Source: Zea mays (Eukaryota > Streptophyta > Magnoliopsida > Poales > Poaceae). Taken from it: a stretch of 64,000 nucleotides of DNA. Positions 51,230 to 64,000 of this stretch are shown piece after piece (the stretch's first letter is position 1; the number at the start of each line of letters is the position of its first letter). Below the pieces are notes generated by a model. It made no database searches. It was not told the origin of the DNA and worked only from the letters and a program-made list of their open reading frames with translations. Both the position numbers and the translations under genes were made by a program. The DNA is taken from positions 200,917,974 to 200,981,973 of the forward strand of contig NC_050100.1 in assembly GCF_902167145.1 (NCBI RefSeq). Direction: 5' to 3'.

Positions 51230-53078
51230 GTTGTGTGGCCATTGATCATCGACCAGAGGCTCGTACACCTCACCCCATTGGATTTCTGGTAGAGGCCATT
51301 ACTTGGTCAAAAATCCATTCGTGTTAGCCTTCGGTATTATTGAAAATGGTCATTCATGCTATTTTGGACACAAATAGGGGTTGTGTGATCATTGATCATC
51401 GACCAGAGGCCCATAAACCTGACCCCACATATGTTTCCTGGCCATAGATCACATTCTTGGATTTTTGGTGGAGACCATTTCTTGGTCAAGAATCCGTAGG
51501 TGTTGGCCATTGATCATCGACTAGAGGCTCGTACACCTCACCCCACATTTGTTTCCTTGTGATAGATCACATTCTTGGTTTTCGGGCGGAGACCATTTCT
51601 TGGCCAAAAATCTGTAGGTATTATTGAAAATGGTCGTGCATGCTATTTTCGACAAAAATGGGGGTTGTGTGGCAATTGATCATCGACCAGTTTCGAGTAC
51701 ACCTCACCCCACATATGTTTCCTTCCCATAGTTCACATTCTTGGATTTCTGGCGAAGACTATTTCTTGGTCAAAAATCGGTAGGTGTTAGCCTTTGGTAT
51801 TATTGAAAATGCTCGTTCAAGGCAATTTCTGACAAAAATGGGGTTGTGTGGCCATTCATCATCGACCAGAGGCTCGTACACCTCACCCCAGTTATGTTTC
51901 CTTGCCATAGGTCACATTCTTGGATTTCTATGGAGACCATTTTCTTGGTCAAAAATCTGAAGGTGTTAGCCTCCAGTATTATTGAAAATGGTCGTTCATG
52001 GCTATTTTCGACAAAAATGGGGGTTGTGTGGCCATTGATCATTGACCAGAGGCTCGTTCACCTAACCCCCCATATGTTTCCTTGCCAAAGATCACATTCT
52101 TGGATTTTTGGTGAGACCATTTCATGGTCAAAAATCTGTTGGTGTTAGCCTTCGGTATTATTGAAAATGGTCGTTCATGCTATTTTTGAAAAAATAGGGG
52201 TTGTGTGGCCTTAGATCATCGACCAGAGGCTCGTACATTGATTTTTGGTGGAGATCATTTCTTGGTAAAAAACCCGTTGGTGTAAGCCTTTGGTATTATT
52301 GAAAATGGTCGTTTCATGGCTATTTTCGGCAAAGATGAAGGTTGTGTGGCCATTGATCATCGACTACAGGCTCCTACACCTCACCCCACATAGGTTTCCT
52401 TGCCATAGATCACATTCTTGGTTTTCTGGTGGAGACCTTTTCTTGGCCAAAAATCTGTTGGTGTTAGCCTTCGGTATAATTGAAAATGGTCCTTCATGCT
52501 ATTTTCGACAAAAATGGAAGTTGTGTGGCCATTGATCATTGACCAGAGGCTCGTACACCTCACCCCATGTATGTTTTCTTTCCATAGATCACATTCTTGG
52601 ATTTCTGGTGGAGACCATTTTTTGTTCAAAAATCCGTAGGTGTTAGCCTTCGGTATTATTGAAAATGGTCGTTCATGGCATTTTCGACAAAAATAGGTGT
52701 TGTGTGACCATTAATCATCGACCAGAGGCTCGTACACCTCACCCCACATATGTTTCCATGCCATAGATCACATTTTTGGATTTTTGGTCGAGACAATTTA
52801 TTGGTCAAAAATTCGAAGGTGTTTGCTTTCGGTATTATTGGAAATGGTCGTTGATGCAATTTTTGACAAAAATAGAGGTTGTGTAGCCATTGACCATCGA
52901 ACAGAGGCTCGTACACCTGACCCCACATATGTTTCCTTGCCATGGGTCACATTCTTGGATTTCTAGTGGTGACCACTTCTTGGTCGAGATCCGTAGGTGT
53001 TAGCCTTCGATATTATTGAAAATGGTCGTTCTTGCAATTTTGGACAAAAATGGGGGTTGTGTGGCCATTGATTATCAA
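51230..53078 (-). repeat. K180 array, right copy, first (-) block
   Basis: About ten K180 monomers that are the inverted counterpart of left 6488-8685 (for example 52381-52629 pairs with 6693-6962). Its last 230 bp (52855-53085) instead match left 4441-4680 in direct orientation. The second monomer is cut short at 51275, as is the matching left monomer at 8635. Confidence 0.92.
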
Positions 53079-53133
53079 CCATTTTTGTCGAAAATAGCCA
53101 TGAACGACCATTTTCATTGCAAACACCTATGGA
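53079..53133 (+). repeat. Small inverted K180 fragment
   Basis: A (+) fragment, CCATTTTTGTCGAAAATAGC onward, interrupts the (-) array and is joined by deletion to GCAAACACCTATGGATG. The latter is the reverse complement of the switch point at 4391-4415, so this is the right-hand relic of the same rearrangement. Confidence 0.8.
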
Positions 53134-56100
53134 TGTGTTAGCCTTCGGTATTATTGAAAATGGTCATTCATGGCTATTTTCGACAAAAATGGGGGTTGTG
53201 TGGCCATTGATCTTCGACCAGAGGCTCATACACCTCACTACACATATGTTTCCTTGCCATTGATCACATTCTTGGATTTATGGTGGAGACCATTTCTTGG
53301 TCAAAAATCCATAGGTATTAGCCTTCAGTGTCATTGAAAATGGTCGTTCATGGCTATTTTCGACAAAAATGGGGGTTGTGTGGCCATTGATCATCGACCA
53401 GAGGCTCGTACACTTCACCCCACATATGTTTTTTTTGCCATAGATCACATTCTTGGATTTCTGGTGGAGACCATTTCTTGGTCAAAAATCCGTTGGTGTT
53501 AGCCTTCGGTATTATTATAAATGGCCGTTCATGGCTATTTTCGGCTAAAATGGGGGTTGTGTGGCCATTTATCATCGACCAGAGGCTCGTACACCTCACC
53601 CCACATATGTTTCCTTGCCATAGATCGCATTCTTAGATTTCTGGTGGACACCATTTCTTGGTCAAAAATCCGTACGTGTTAGCCTTCCGTATTATTGAAA
53701 ATGGTAATTCATGGCTATTTTCGCCAAAAATGGGGGTTGTGTGGCCATTGATCATCGAGCAGAGGCTCGTAAACCTCACCCCGACCATTTCATGGTCAAA
53801 AATTCGAATGTGTTAGCCTTCAGTACTATTGAAAATGGTCGTTCATGGCTATTTTCGACCAAAATGGGTGTTGTGTGGCCATTTATCATCGACCAGAGGC
53901 TCGTACACCTCACCCACATATGTTTCCTTGCAATAGATCACATTCTTGGATTTCTGGTGGAGACCATTTCCTTGTCAAAAATCCGTTGGAGTTAGCCTTC
54001 GGTATTATTGAAAATGGTCGTTCATGGCTATTTTCGACTAAAATGGGGGTTGTGTGGCCATTTATCATCGACCAGAGGCTCGTACACCTCACCCCACATA
54101 TGTTTCCTTGCCATAGATCACATTCTTGGATTTCTGGTGGAGACCATTTCTTGGTCAAAAATCCGTACGTGTTAGCCTTCGCTATTATTGAAAATGGTCA
54201 TTCATGGCTATTTTCGACAAAAATGCGGATTGTGTGGCCATTGATCATCGACTAGAAGCTCGTAAACCTCACCCCACATATGTTTCCTTGCCATAGATCA
54301 CATTCTTTGATTTCTGGTGGAGACCATTTCTTGGTCAAAAATCCGAATGTGTTAGCCCTCTGTACTATTGAAAATGGTCGTTCATGGCTATTTTCGACAA
54401 AAATGGGGGTTGTGTGGCCAGTGATATTCGACTATAGGCTCATACACCTCACTACACATATGTTTCCTTGCCATAGATCACGTTCTTGGATTTATGGTGG
54501 TGACCATTTCTTGGTCAAAAATCCGTAGGTGTTAGCCTTCAGTGTCATTGAAAATGGTCGTTCATGGCTATTTTCGACAAAAATGGGGGTTGTGTGGCCA
54601 TTGATCATCGACCTGAGGCTCGTACACCTCACCCACACATGTTTCCTTGCCATAGATCACATTCTTGGATTTCTGGTGGAGACCATTTCTTGGTCAAAAA
54701 TATGTAGGTGTTAGCCTTCGGTATTATTGAAAATGATCGTTCATGGCTATTTTCGACAAAAATGGGGGTTGTATGGCCATTGATCATCGACCAGAGGCTC
54801 ATACACCTCACCCCATATATGTTTCCTTGCCATAGATCACATTCTTGGATTTTTGGTGGAGACCATTTCTTGGTCAAAAATCCGTAGGTCTTAGCCTTCA
54901 GTATTATTGAAAATGGTCGTTCATGGCTATTTTCATCAAAAATGGGGGTTGTGTGGCCATGTATCATCGACCAGAGGCTCATACACCTCACCCCACATAT
55001 GTTTCCTTGCCATAGATCACATTCTTGGATTTTTGGTGGAGACCATGTCTTGGTCAAAAATTCGTACGTGTTAGCCTTCAGTATTATTGAAAATGGTCGT
55101 TCATGGCTATTTTCGACAAAATGGGGGTTGCGTGGCCATTGATCATCGACCAGAGACTCGTACACCTCACCCCACATATGTTTCCTTGCCATAGATCACA
55201 TTCTTGGATTTCTGGTGGAGACCATTTCTTGGGCAAAAATTCGAATGTGTTAGCCTTCGGTATTATTGAAAATGGTCATTCATGGCTATTTTCGAAAAAA
55301 TGGGGGTTGTGTGGCCATTGATCTTAGACCAGAGGCTCGTAAACCTCACCCCACATATGTTTCCTTGCCATAGATCACATTCTTTGATTTATGGTGGAGA
55401 CCATTTCTTGGTCAAAAATCCGTACGTGTTAGCCTTCGGTATTATTGAAAATGGTCATTCATGGCTATTTTTGACAAAAATGGAGGTTGTGTGGCCATTG
55501 ATCATCGACCTGAGGCTCGTCAACCTCACCCCACATATGTTTCCTTGCCATAGATCCCATTCTTTGATTTCTGGTGGAGACCATTTGTTGGTCAAAAATC
55601 CGAATGTGTTAGCCTTCGGTACTATTGAAAATGGTCGTTCATGGCTATTTTCGACAAAAATGGGGGTTGTGTGGCCATTGATATTCGACCAGAGGCTCAT
55701 ACACCTCACTACACATATGTTTCCTTGCCATAGATAACATTCTTGGATTTCTGGTGGAGACCATTTCTTGGTAAAAAAATCCGTAGGTGTTAGCCTTCGG
55801 TATTATTGAAAATGGTCGTTCATGGCTATTTTCGACAAAAATGGGGGTTGTGTGGCCATTGATCATCGACTAGAGGCTCATACACCTCACCCCACATATG
55901 TTTCCTTGTCATTGATCACATTCTTGGATTTCTGGTGGAGACCATTTCTTGGTAAAAAAATCCGTAGGTCTTAGCCTTCGGTATTATTGAAAATTGTCGT
56001 TCATGACTATTTTCATCAAAATGGGGGTTGTGTGGCCATTTATCATCAACCAGAGGCTCGTACACCTCACCCCACATATGTTTCCTTGCCATAGATCACA

Positions 56101-59100
56101 TTCTTGGATTTCTGGTGGAGACCATTTCTTGGTCAAAAATTTGTACGTGTTAGCCTTCAGTATTATTAAAAAGGTCGTTCATGGATATTTTCGACAAAAT
56201 GGGGGTTGTGTGGCTATTGATCATCGACTGGAGGCTCATACACCTCACCCCACATATGTTTCCTTGCCATAGATCACAATCTCGGATTTCTGGTGGAGAC
56301 CATTTCTTGGGCAAAAATCCGAATGTGTTAGCCTTCGGTATTATTGAAAATGGTCATTCATGGCTATTTTCGACAAAAATGGGGGTTGTGTGGCTATTGA
56401 CCTTCGACCAGAGGCTCATACACCCCACTACACATATGTTTCCTTGCCATAGATCACATTCTTGATTTATGGTGGAGACCATTTCTTGGTCAAAAATCCG
56501 TAGGTGTTAGCCGTTAGTGTCATTGAAAATGGTCGTTCATGGCTATTTTCAACAAAAAAGGGGGTTGTGTGGCCATTGATCATCAACCAGAGCTTTGTAC
56601 ACTTCACTCCACATATGTTTTCTTGCCATAGATCACATTCTTGGATTTCTGGTGGAGACCATTTCTTGGTCAAAAATCCGTTGGTGTTAGCCTTCGGTAT
56701 TATTGAAAATGGTCGTTCATGGCATTTTTGACTAAAATGGGGGTTGTGTGGCCATTTATCATCGACCAGAGGCTCGTACACCTCACCCCATATATGTTTC
56801 CTTGCCATAGATCACATTCTTGGATTTCAGGTGGAGACCATTTCTTGGTCAAAAATCCATACGTGTTAGCCTTCGGTATTATTGAAAATGTTCATTCATG
56901 GTATTTTCGACAAAAATGGGGTTTGTGTGGCCATTAATCATCTACCAGAGGATCGTAAACCTCACCCCACATATGTTTCTTTGCCATAGATCACATTCTT
57001 TGATTTCTGGTGGAGACCATTTCTTGGTCAAAAATCCAAATGTGTTAGCCTTCGGTACTATTGAAAATGGTCGTTCATGGCTATTTTCGACAAAAAATGG
57101 GGGTTGTCTGGCCATTGATCATTGACCAGAGGCTCGTAAACCTCACCCCACATATGTTTCCTTGCCATAGATCACATTCTTTGATTTCTGGTGGAGACCA
57201 TTTCTTGGTCAAAAACTCCGAATGTGTTAGCCTTTGGTACTATTGAAAATGGTCGTTTATGGCTATTTTCGACAAAAATGGGGGTTGTGTGGCCATTGAT
57301 ATTCGACTAGAGGCTCATACACCTCACTACACATATTTTTCCTAGCCATAGATCACATTCTTGTATTTATGGTGGAGACCATTTCTTGATCAAAAATCCA
57401 TAGGTGTTAGCCTTCTGTGTCATTGAAAATGGTCGTTCATGGCTATTTTCGACAAAAATGGGGGTTGTGTGGCCATTCATCATCGACCAGAGGCTCGTAC
57501 ACCTCACCCCACATATGTTTCCTTGCCATTGATCATATTCTTGGATTTTTGGTGGAGACCATTTCTTGGTCAAAAATCTGTAGGTGTTAGCCTTCGGTAT
57601 TATTGAAAACGGGGGTTGTGTGGACATTGATCATCGACCAGAGGCTCATACACCTCACCCCACATATGTTTCCTTGCCATAGATCACATTATTGGATTAC
57701 TGGTGGAGAACATTTCTTGGTCAAAAATCCGTAGGCGTTAGACTTCGGTATTATTGAAAATGGTCGTTCATGACTATTTTCATCAAAAATGGGGGTTGTG
57801 TGGCCATTTATCATCGACCAGAGGCTCGTACACCTCACCCTACATATGTTTCCTTGCCATAGAACACATTCTTGGATTTCTGGTGGAGACCATTTCTTGG
57901 TCAAAAATCCGTAGGTGTTAGCCTTCAGTATTATTGAAAATGGTTGTTCATGGCTATTTTCGACAAAAACGGGGGTTGTGTGGCCATTGATCATCGACCA
58001 GAGGCTCATACACCTCACCCCACATATGTTTCCTTGCCATAGATCACATTCCTGGATTATTGGTGGAGACCATTTCTTGGTCAAAAATCCGTAGGCGTTA
58101 GCCTTCGGTATTATTGAAAATGGTCGTTCATGGCTATTTTCATCAAAAATGGGGGTTGTGTGGCCATTTATCATCGACCAGAGGCTCGTACACCTCACCC
58201 TACATATGTTTCCTTGCCATAGAGCACATTCTTGGATTTCTGGTGGAGACCATTTCTTGGTCAAAAATTCGTACGTGTTAGCCTTCGGTATTTTTGAAAA
58301 TGGTGGTTCATGGCTCATTTCGACAAAATGGGGGATGTGTGGCAATTGATCATCGACCAGAGGCTCGTACACCTCACCCAACATATGTTTCCTTGCCATA
58401 GATCACATTCTTGGATTTCTGGTGGAGACCATTTCTAGGGCAAAAATCCGAATGTGTTGGCCTTCGGTATTATTGAAAATGGTCATTCATCGCTATTTTC
58501 GACAAAAATGGGAGTTGTGTGGCCATTGATCTTCGACCAAAGGCTCATACACCCCACTACACATATGTTTCCTTCCCATAGATCACATTCTTGGATTTAT
58601 GGTGGAGACCATTTCTTGGTCAAGAATTCGTAGGTGTTAGCCTTCAGTGTCATTGAAAATAGTCGTTCATGGATATTTTCGACAAAAATGGGGGGTTTTG
58701 TGGCCATTGATCATCGAGCAGAGGCTCGTACACTTCACCCCACATATGTTTTCTTGCCATAGATCACATTCTTGGATTTTTGGTGGAGACCATTTCTTGG
58801 TCAAAAATACGTTGGTGTTAGCCTTCGGTATTATTGAAAATGGTCGTTCATGGCTATTTTCAACAAAAATGGGGTTGTGTGGCCATTGATCATCGACCAG
58901 AGGATCGTAAACCTCACCCCACATATGTTTCCTTGCCGTAGATCACATTCTTTGATTTCTGGTGGAGACCATTTCTTGGTCAAAAACCGAATGTGTTAGC
59001 CTTCGGTACTATTGAAAATGGTCGTCCATCGCTATTTTTGACAAAAATGAGGGTTGTGTGGCCATTGATATTCAACCAGAGGCTCATACACCTCACCCCA

Positions 59101-62100
59101 CATATGTTTCCTTGCCATAGATCACATTCTTGGATTTCTGGTGGAGACCATTTCTTGGTCAAAAATCCGTCGGTGCTAGCCTTTAGTGTCATTGAAAATG
59201 GTGGTTCATGGCTATTTTCGACAAAAATGGGGGTTGTGTGGCCATTGATCATCGACCAGAGGCTCGTACACCTCACCCCACATATGTTTCCTTGCCATAG
59301 ATCACATTCTTGTATTTCTGGTGGAGACCATTTCTTGGGCAAAATTCCGAATGTGTTAGCCTTCGGTATTATTGAAAATGGTCATTCATGGCTAGTTTTG
59401 ACAAAAATGGGGGTTGTGTGGCCATTGATCTTTGACCAGAGGCTCATAGACCTCACTACACATATGTTTCCTTGCCATAGATCACATTATTGGATTTATG
59501 GTGGAGACCATTTCTTGGTCAAAAATCCTTAGGTGTTAGCCTTCAGTGTCATTGAAAATGGTCGTTCATGGCTATTTTCGACAAAAATGGGGGTTGTGTG
59601 GCCATTGATCATCGACCAGAGGCTCGTACACTTCACCCCACATATGTTTTCTTGCCATAGATCACATTCTTGGATTTCTGGTGGGGACCATTTATTGGTC
59701 AGAAATCCGTTAGTGTTAGCCTTTGGTATTATTGAAAAATGGTCGTTCATGTCTATTTTTGACTAAAATGGGGGTTGTGTTACCATTTATCATCGACCAG
59801 AGGTTCGTACACCTCACCCCACATATGTTTCCTTGCCATAGATAACATTCTTGGATTTCTGGTGGAGACCATTTCTTGGTCAAAAATCCGTACGTGTTAG
59901 CCTTCGGTATTATTGAAAATGGTCATTCATGGATATTTTCGACAAAAATGGAGGTTGTGTGGCCATTGATCATCGACCAGAGGCTCGTAAACCTCACCCC
60001 ACATATGTTTTCTTGCCATAGATCACATTCTTTGATTTCTGGTGGAGACCATTTCTTGGTCAAAAATCCGAATGTGTTAGCCTTCGGTACTATTGAAAAT
60101 GGTCGTTCATTGCTATTTTCGACAAAAATGGGGGTTGTGTGGCCATTGATATTCGACCAGAGGCTCATACACCTCACTGCACATATGTTTACTTGCCATA
60201 GATCACATTCTTGGATTTATGGAGGAGACCATTTCTTGGTCAAAAATCCATAGGTGTTAGCCTTCGGTATTATTGAAAATGGTTGTTCATGGCTATTTTT
60301 GACAAAAATGGGGGTTGTGTGGCCATTGATCATCGACCAGAGGCTCGTACACCTCACCTCACATATGTTTCCTTGCCATAGATCACATTATCGGATTTCT
60401 GGTGGAGACCATTTCTTGGTCGAAAATCCATACGTGTTAGCCTTTAGTATTATTGAAAATGATCGTCGATCACTATTTTCGACAAAAATGGGCGTTGTGT
60501 GGCCATTGATCATTGGCCAGAGGCCCATACACCTCACCCCACATATGTTTCCTTGCCATAGATCACATTCTTGGATTTATGGTGGAGACCATTTCTTGGT
60601 CAAAAATCCGTAGGTGTTAGCCTTCATTGTCATTAAAATGGTCGTTCATGGCTATTTTCGACAAAAATGGGGGTTGTGTGGCCATTGATCATCGACCAGA
60701 GGCTCGTACACCTCACCTCACATTTGTTTCCTTGCCATAGATCACATTCTTGGATTAATGTTGGAGACCATTTCTTGGTCAAAAATCCGTAGGTGTTAGC
60801 CTTCCGTGTCATTGAAAATTGTCGTTCATGGCTATTTTCGACAAAAATGGGGGTTGTGTGGCCATTGATCATCGACCAGAGGCTCGTACACTTTACCCCA
60901 CATATGTTTTCTTGCCATTGATCACATTCTTGGATTCCTGGTGGAGACCATTTCTTGGTCAAAAATCCGTACGTGTTAGCCTTCGGTATTATTGAAAATG
61001 GTCATTCATGGCTATTTTCGACAAAAATGGGGGTTGTGTGGCCATTGATCATTGACCAGAGGCTCATAAACCTCACCCCACATATGTTTCCTTGCCATAG
61101 ATCACATTCTTTGATTTCTGGTGGAGACCATTTCTTAGTCAAAAATCCGAATGTGTTAGCCTTCGGTACTATTGAAAATGGTCGTTCATGGCTATCTTCG
61201 ACAAAAATAAGGGTTGTGTGGCCATTGATATTCGACCAGAGGCTCATACACCTCACTACAAATATGTTTCCTTTCCATAGATCACATTCTTCGATTTATG
61301 GTGGAGACCTTTTCTTGGTCAAAAATCTGTGAGTGTTAGCCTTCAACGTCATTGAAAATGGTCGTTCATGGCTATTTTCGACAAAAATGGGGGTTGTGTG
61401 GCCATTGATCATCGACCAGAGGCTCGTACACCTCACCCCACATATGTTTCCTTTCCATAGATCACATTCTTGGATTTCTGGTGGAGACCATTTCTTGGGC
61501 AAAAATCTGAATGTGTTAGCCTTCGTTATTATTGAAAATGGTCATTCATGGCTATTTTCGAGAAAAATGGGGGTTGTTTGGCCATTGATCTTCGACCAGA
61601 GGCTCATACACCTCACTACACATATGTTTCCTTGCCATAGACCACATTCTTGGATATATGGTGGAGACCATTTCTTGGTCAAAATTCTGGAGGTGTTAGC
61701 CTTCAGTATTATTGAAAATGGTCATTCATGGCTATTTTCGACAAAAATGGGGGTTGTGTGGCCATTGATCATCGACCAGAGGCTCGTAAACCTCACCCCA
61801 CATATGTTTCCTTGCCATAGATCACATTCTTTGATTTCTGGTGCAGACCATTTCTTGGTAAAAAATCTGAATGTTTTAGCCTTCGGTACTATTGAAAATG
61901 GTCGTTCATGGCTATTTTCGACAAAAATGGGGGTTGTGTGGCCATTGATATTCGACCAAAGGCTCATACACCTCACTACACATGTTTCCTTTCCATAGAT
62001 CACATTCTTGGATTTATGGTGGAGACCATTTCTTGGTCAAAAATCCGTAGGTGTTAGCGTTCAGTGTCATTGAAAATGGTCGTTCATGGCTATTTTCGAC

Positions 62101-63952
62101 AAAAAATGGGGTTTGTGTGGCCATTGATCATCGACCAGAGGCTTGTACACTTCACCCCACATATGTTTTCTTGCCATAGATCACATTCTTGGATTTCTGG
62201 TGGGGACCATTTCTTGGTAAAAAAATCCGTAGGTGTTAGCCTCTGGTATTATTGAAAATGGTCGTTCATGGCTATTTTCATCAAAAATGGGGGTTGTGTG
62301 GCCATTTATCATCGACCAGAGGCTCGTATACCTCACCCCACATATGTTTCCTTGCCATAGATCACATTCTTGGATTTCTGGTGGAGACCATTTCTTGGTT
62401 AAAAATTCGTACGTGTTAGCCTTCAGTATTATTGAAAATGGTCGTTCATGGCTATTTTCGACAAAATGGGGGTTGTGTGGCCATTGATCACCGACCAGAG
62501 GCTCGTACACCTCACCCCACATATGTTTCCTTGCCATAGATCACATTCTTGGATTTCTGGTGGAGACCATTTCTTGGGCAAAAATTCGAATGTGTTAGCT
62601 TTCGGTATTATTGAAAATGGTCATTCATGGCTATTTTCGACAAAAATGGGGGTTGTGTGCCATTGATCTTCGACCAGAGGCTCATACACCTCACTACACA
62701 TATGTTTCCTTGCCATAGATCAAATTCTTGGATTTATAGTGGAGACCATTTCTTGGTCAAAAATCCATAGGTGTTAGCCTTCAGTGTCATTGAAAATGGT
62801 CGTTCATGGCTATTTTCGAAAAAAATGGGGGTTGTGTGGCCATTGATCATCGACCAGAGGCTCGTACACTTCACCCCACATATGTTTTCTTGCCATAGAT
62901 CACATTCTTGGATTTATGGTGGAAACCATTTCTTGGTCAAAAATCTGTTGGTGTTAGCCTTCGGTATTATTGAAAATGGTCGTTCATGGCTATTTTCGAC
63001 TGAAATGGGGGTTGTGTGGCCATTTAACATCGACCAGAGGCTCATACACCTCACCCCACATATGTTTCCTTGCCATAGATCACATTCTTGGATATCTGGT
63101 GGAGACCATTTCTTGGTAAAAAATCCGTACGTGTTAGCCTTCGGTATTATTGAAAATGGTCATTCATGGCTATTTTCGACAAAAATGGGGGTTGTGTGGC
63201 CATTGATCATCGACCAAAGGCTCGTACACCTCACCCCACATATGTTTCCTTGCCATAGATCACATTCTTTGATTTCTGGTGGAGACGATTTCTTGGTCAA
63301 AAATCCGAATGTGTTAGCCTTCGGAACTATTGAAAATGGTCGTTCATGGCTATTTTCGACAAAAATGGGGGTTGTGTGGCCATTGATATTGGACCAGAGG
63401 CTCATACACCTCACTACACATATGTTTCCTTGCCATAGATCACATTCTTGGATTTATGGTGGAGACCATTTCTTGGTCAAAAATCCGTAGGTGTTAGCCT
63501 TCAGTGTCATTGAAAATGGTCGTTCATGGCTATTTTCGACAAAAAATAGGGTTGTGTGGCCATTTATCATTGACTAGAGGCTCATAAACCTCACCCCACA
63601 TATGTTTCCCTGCCATAGATCACATTCTTGGATTTCTGGTGGAGACCATTTCTTGGTCAAAAACTCGTACGTGTTAGCCTTCGGTATTATTGAAAATGGT
63701 CGTTCATGGCTATTTTCGGCAAAATGGGGGTTGTCTGGCCATTGATCATCGACCAGATGTTTCGTACACCTCACCCCACATATGTTTTCTTGCCATAGAT
63801 CACATTCTTGGATTTCTGGTGGAGACCATTTCTTGGGCAAAAATCTGAATGTGTTAGCCTTTGGTATTTTTGAAAATGGTCATTCATGGCTATTTTCGAC
63901 AAAAATGGGGGTTGTGTGGCCATTGATCTTCGACCAGAGGCTCATACACCTC
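53134..63952 (-). repeat. K180 array, right outer block
   Basis: About 60 K180 monomers on the minus strand, the most regular part of the window, spaced 178-181 bp. Recurrent monomer classes follow each other in a preferred order (see findings). Positions up to about 57530 are an inverted copy of 1-4399; beyond that the left counterpart lies outside the window. The array is cut off at 63952 inside CACCTC by a foreign sequence. Confidence 0.95.
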
Positions 63953-64000
63953 TGTTGGGGACTTGTTCTCAAATGCTATGAATTAAGAACAAGGCAACAT
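63953..64000. mobile_element. Start of another inserted element, probably an LTR end
   Basis: K180 breaks off at CACCTC and continues as TGTTGGGGACTTGTTCTC, which is not satellite. The TG start and short internal inverted repeat (TTGTTCT and AGAACAA) resemble the LTR start of maize Gypsy-type elements. Only 48 bp are visible, so neither the family nor a target duplication can be checked. Confidence 0.6.

Noticed and set aside
1..57530. The large palindrome as a pure assembly artefact
   Set aside because: The arms differ by about 3% where compared, the retrotransposon is in one arm only, and each arm has private deletions, all of which argue for real copies. Read-level confirmation is still not available here.
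1..64000. Centromeric satellite CentC or other gene-bearing islands
   Set aside because: No 156-bp periodicity and no non-satellite stretch over about 50 bp outside the one retrotransposon and the right-edge element; no tRNA, rRNA or host gene was seen.

Overview
The window is almost entirely satellite DNA of the type that forms heterochromatic knobs in maize (Zea mays) and close relatives. Two satellites make up about 93% of it. The 180-bp knob repeat (K180) covers about 41 kb, roughly 225 monomers. The TR-1 repeat, with a spacing of 357-358 bp here, covers about 18.5 kb, roughly 52 monomers. Both identifications rest on recalled family sequences and on monomer length; no search was run. The only coding sequence I accept is the gag gene of one LTR retrotransposon. 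Orientation is given as + when K180 reads GGCCACACAACCCC on the given strand, and when TR-1 reads TTTATGTCCACTCAAG on the given strand.

Layout. K180(+) 1-4399; K180(-) island 4400-4800; K180(+) 4801-8685; TR-1(+) 8710-11917; Sirevirus-type Copia element 11918-16343 with target duplication CGGTG; TR-1(+) 16344-16788; TR-1(-) 16789-19902; K180(-) 19903-23389; K180(+) 23390-26598; TR-1(+) 26599-28704; TR-1(-) 28736-31678; K180(-) 31702-34904; K180(+) 34905-36670; K180(-) 36671-37410; K180(+) 37411-44477; TR-1(+) 44478-47540; TR-1(-) 47568-51203; K180(-) 51230-63952, with a short (+) island at 53079-53133; and the first 48 bp of another element at 63953-64000.

The main finding is that the array is not a simple head-to-tail tandem. 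A compound unit, K180(+)/TR-1(+)/TR-1(-)/K180(-), is present three times: a left copy ending near 23389, a middle copy from 23390, and a right copy from about 40650. The left copy is inverted relative to the other two. All three share the same K180/TR-1 boundary sequences and the same unusual TR-1 inversion scar (about 16787-16815, 28705-28735, 47541-47567), so the rearrangement came before the triplication. The left 23.4 kb, minus the retrotransposon, is a large inverted copy of about 40650-57530. Smaller palindromes, inversions, direct duplications and a higher-order order of K180 variants are superimposed.

The retrotransposon sits only in the left copy; the corresponding TR-1 sites in the middle and right copies are empty. 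Its two LTRs (1292 and 1294 bp) show no substitution that I could find and differ by two cytosines in one C-run. By contrast, the satellite copies differ by about 3% in the one stretch I compared by hand. The insertion is therefore much younger than the triplication. The element keeps LTRs, primer-binding site, gag and polypurine tract but has lost protease, integrase, reverse transcriptase and RNase H, so it must have moved with proteins supplied in trans unless the deletion came after insertion.
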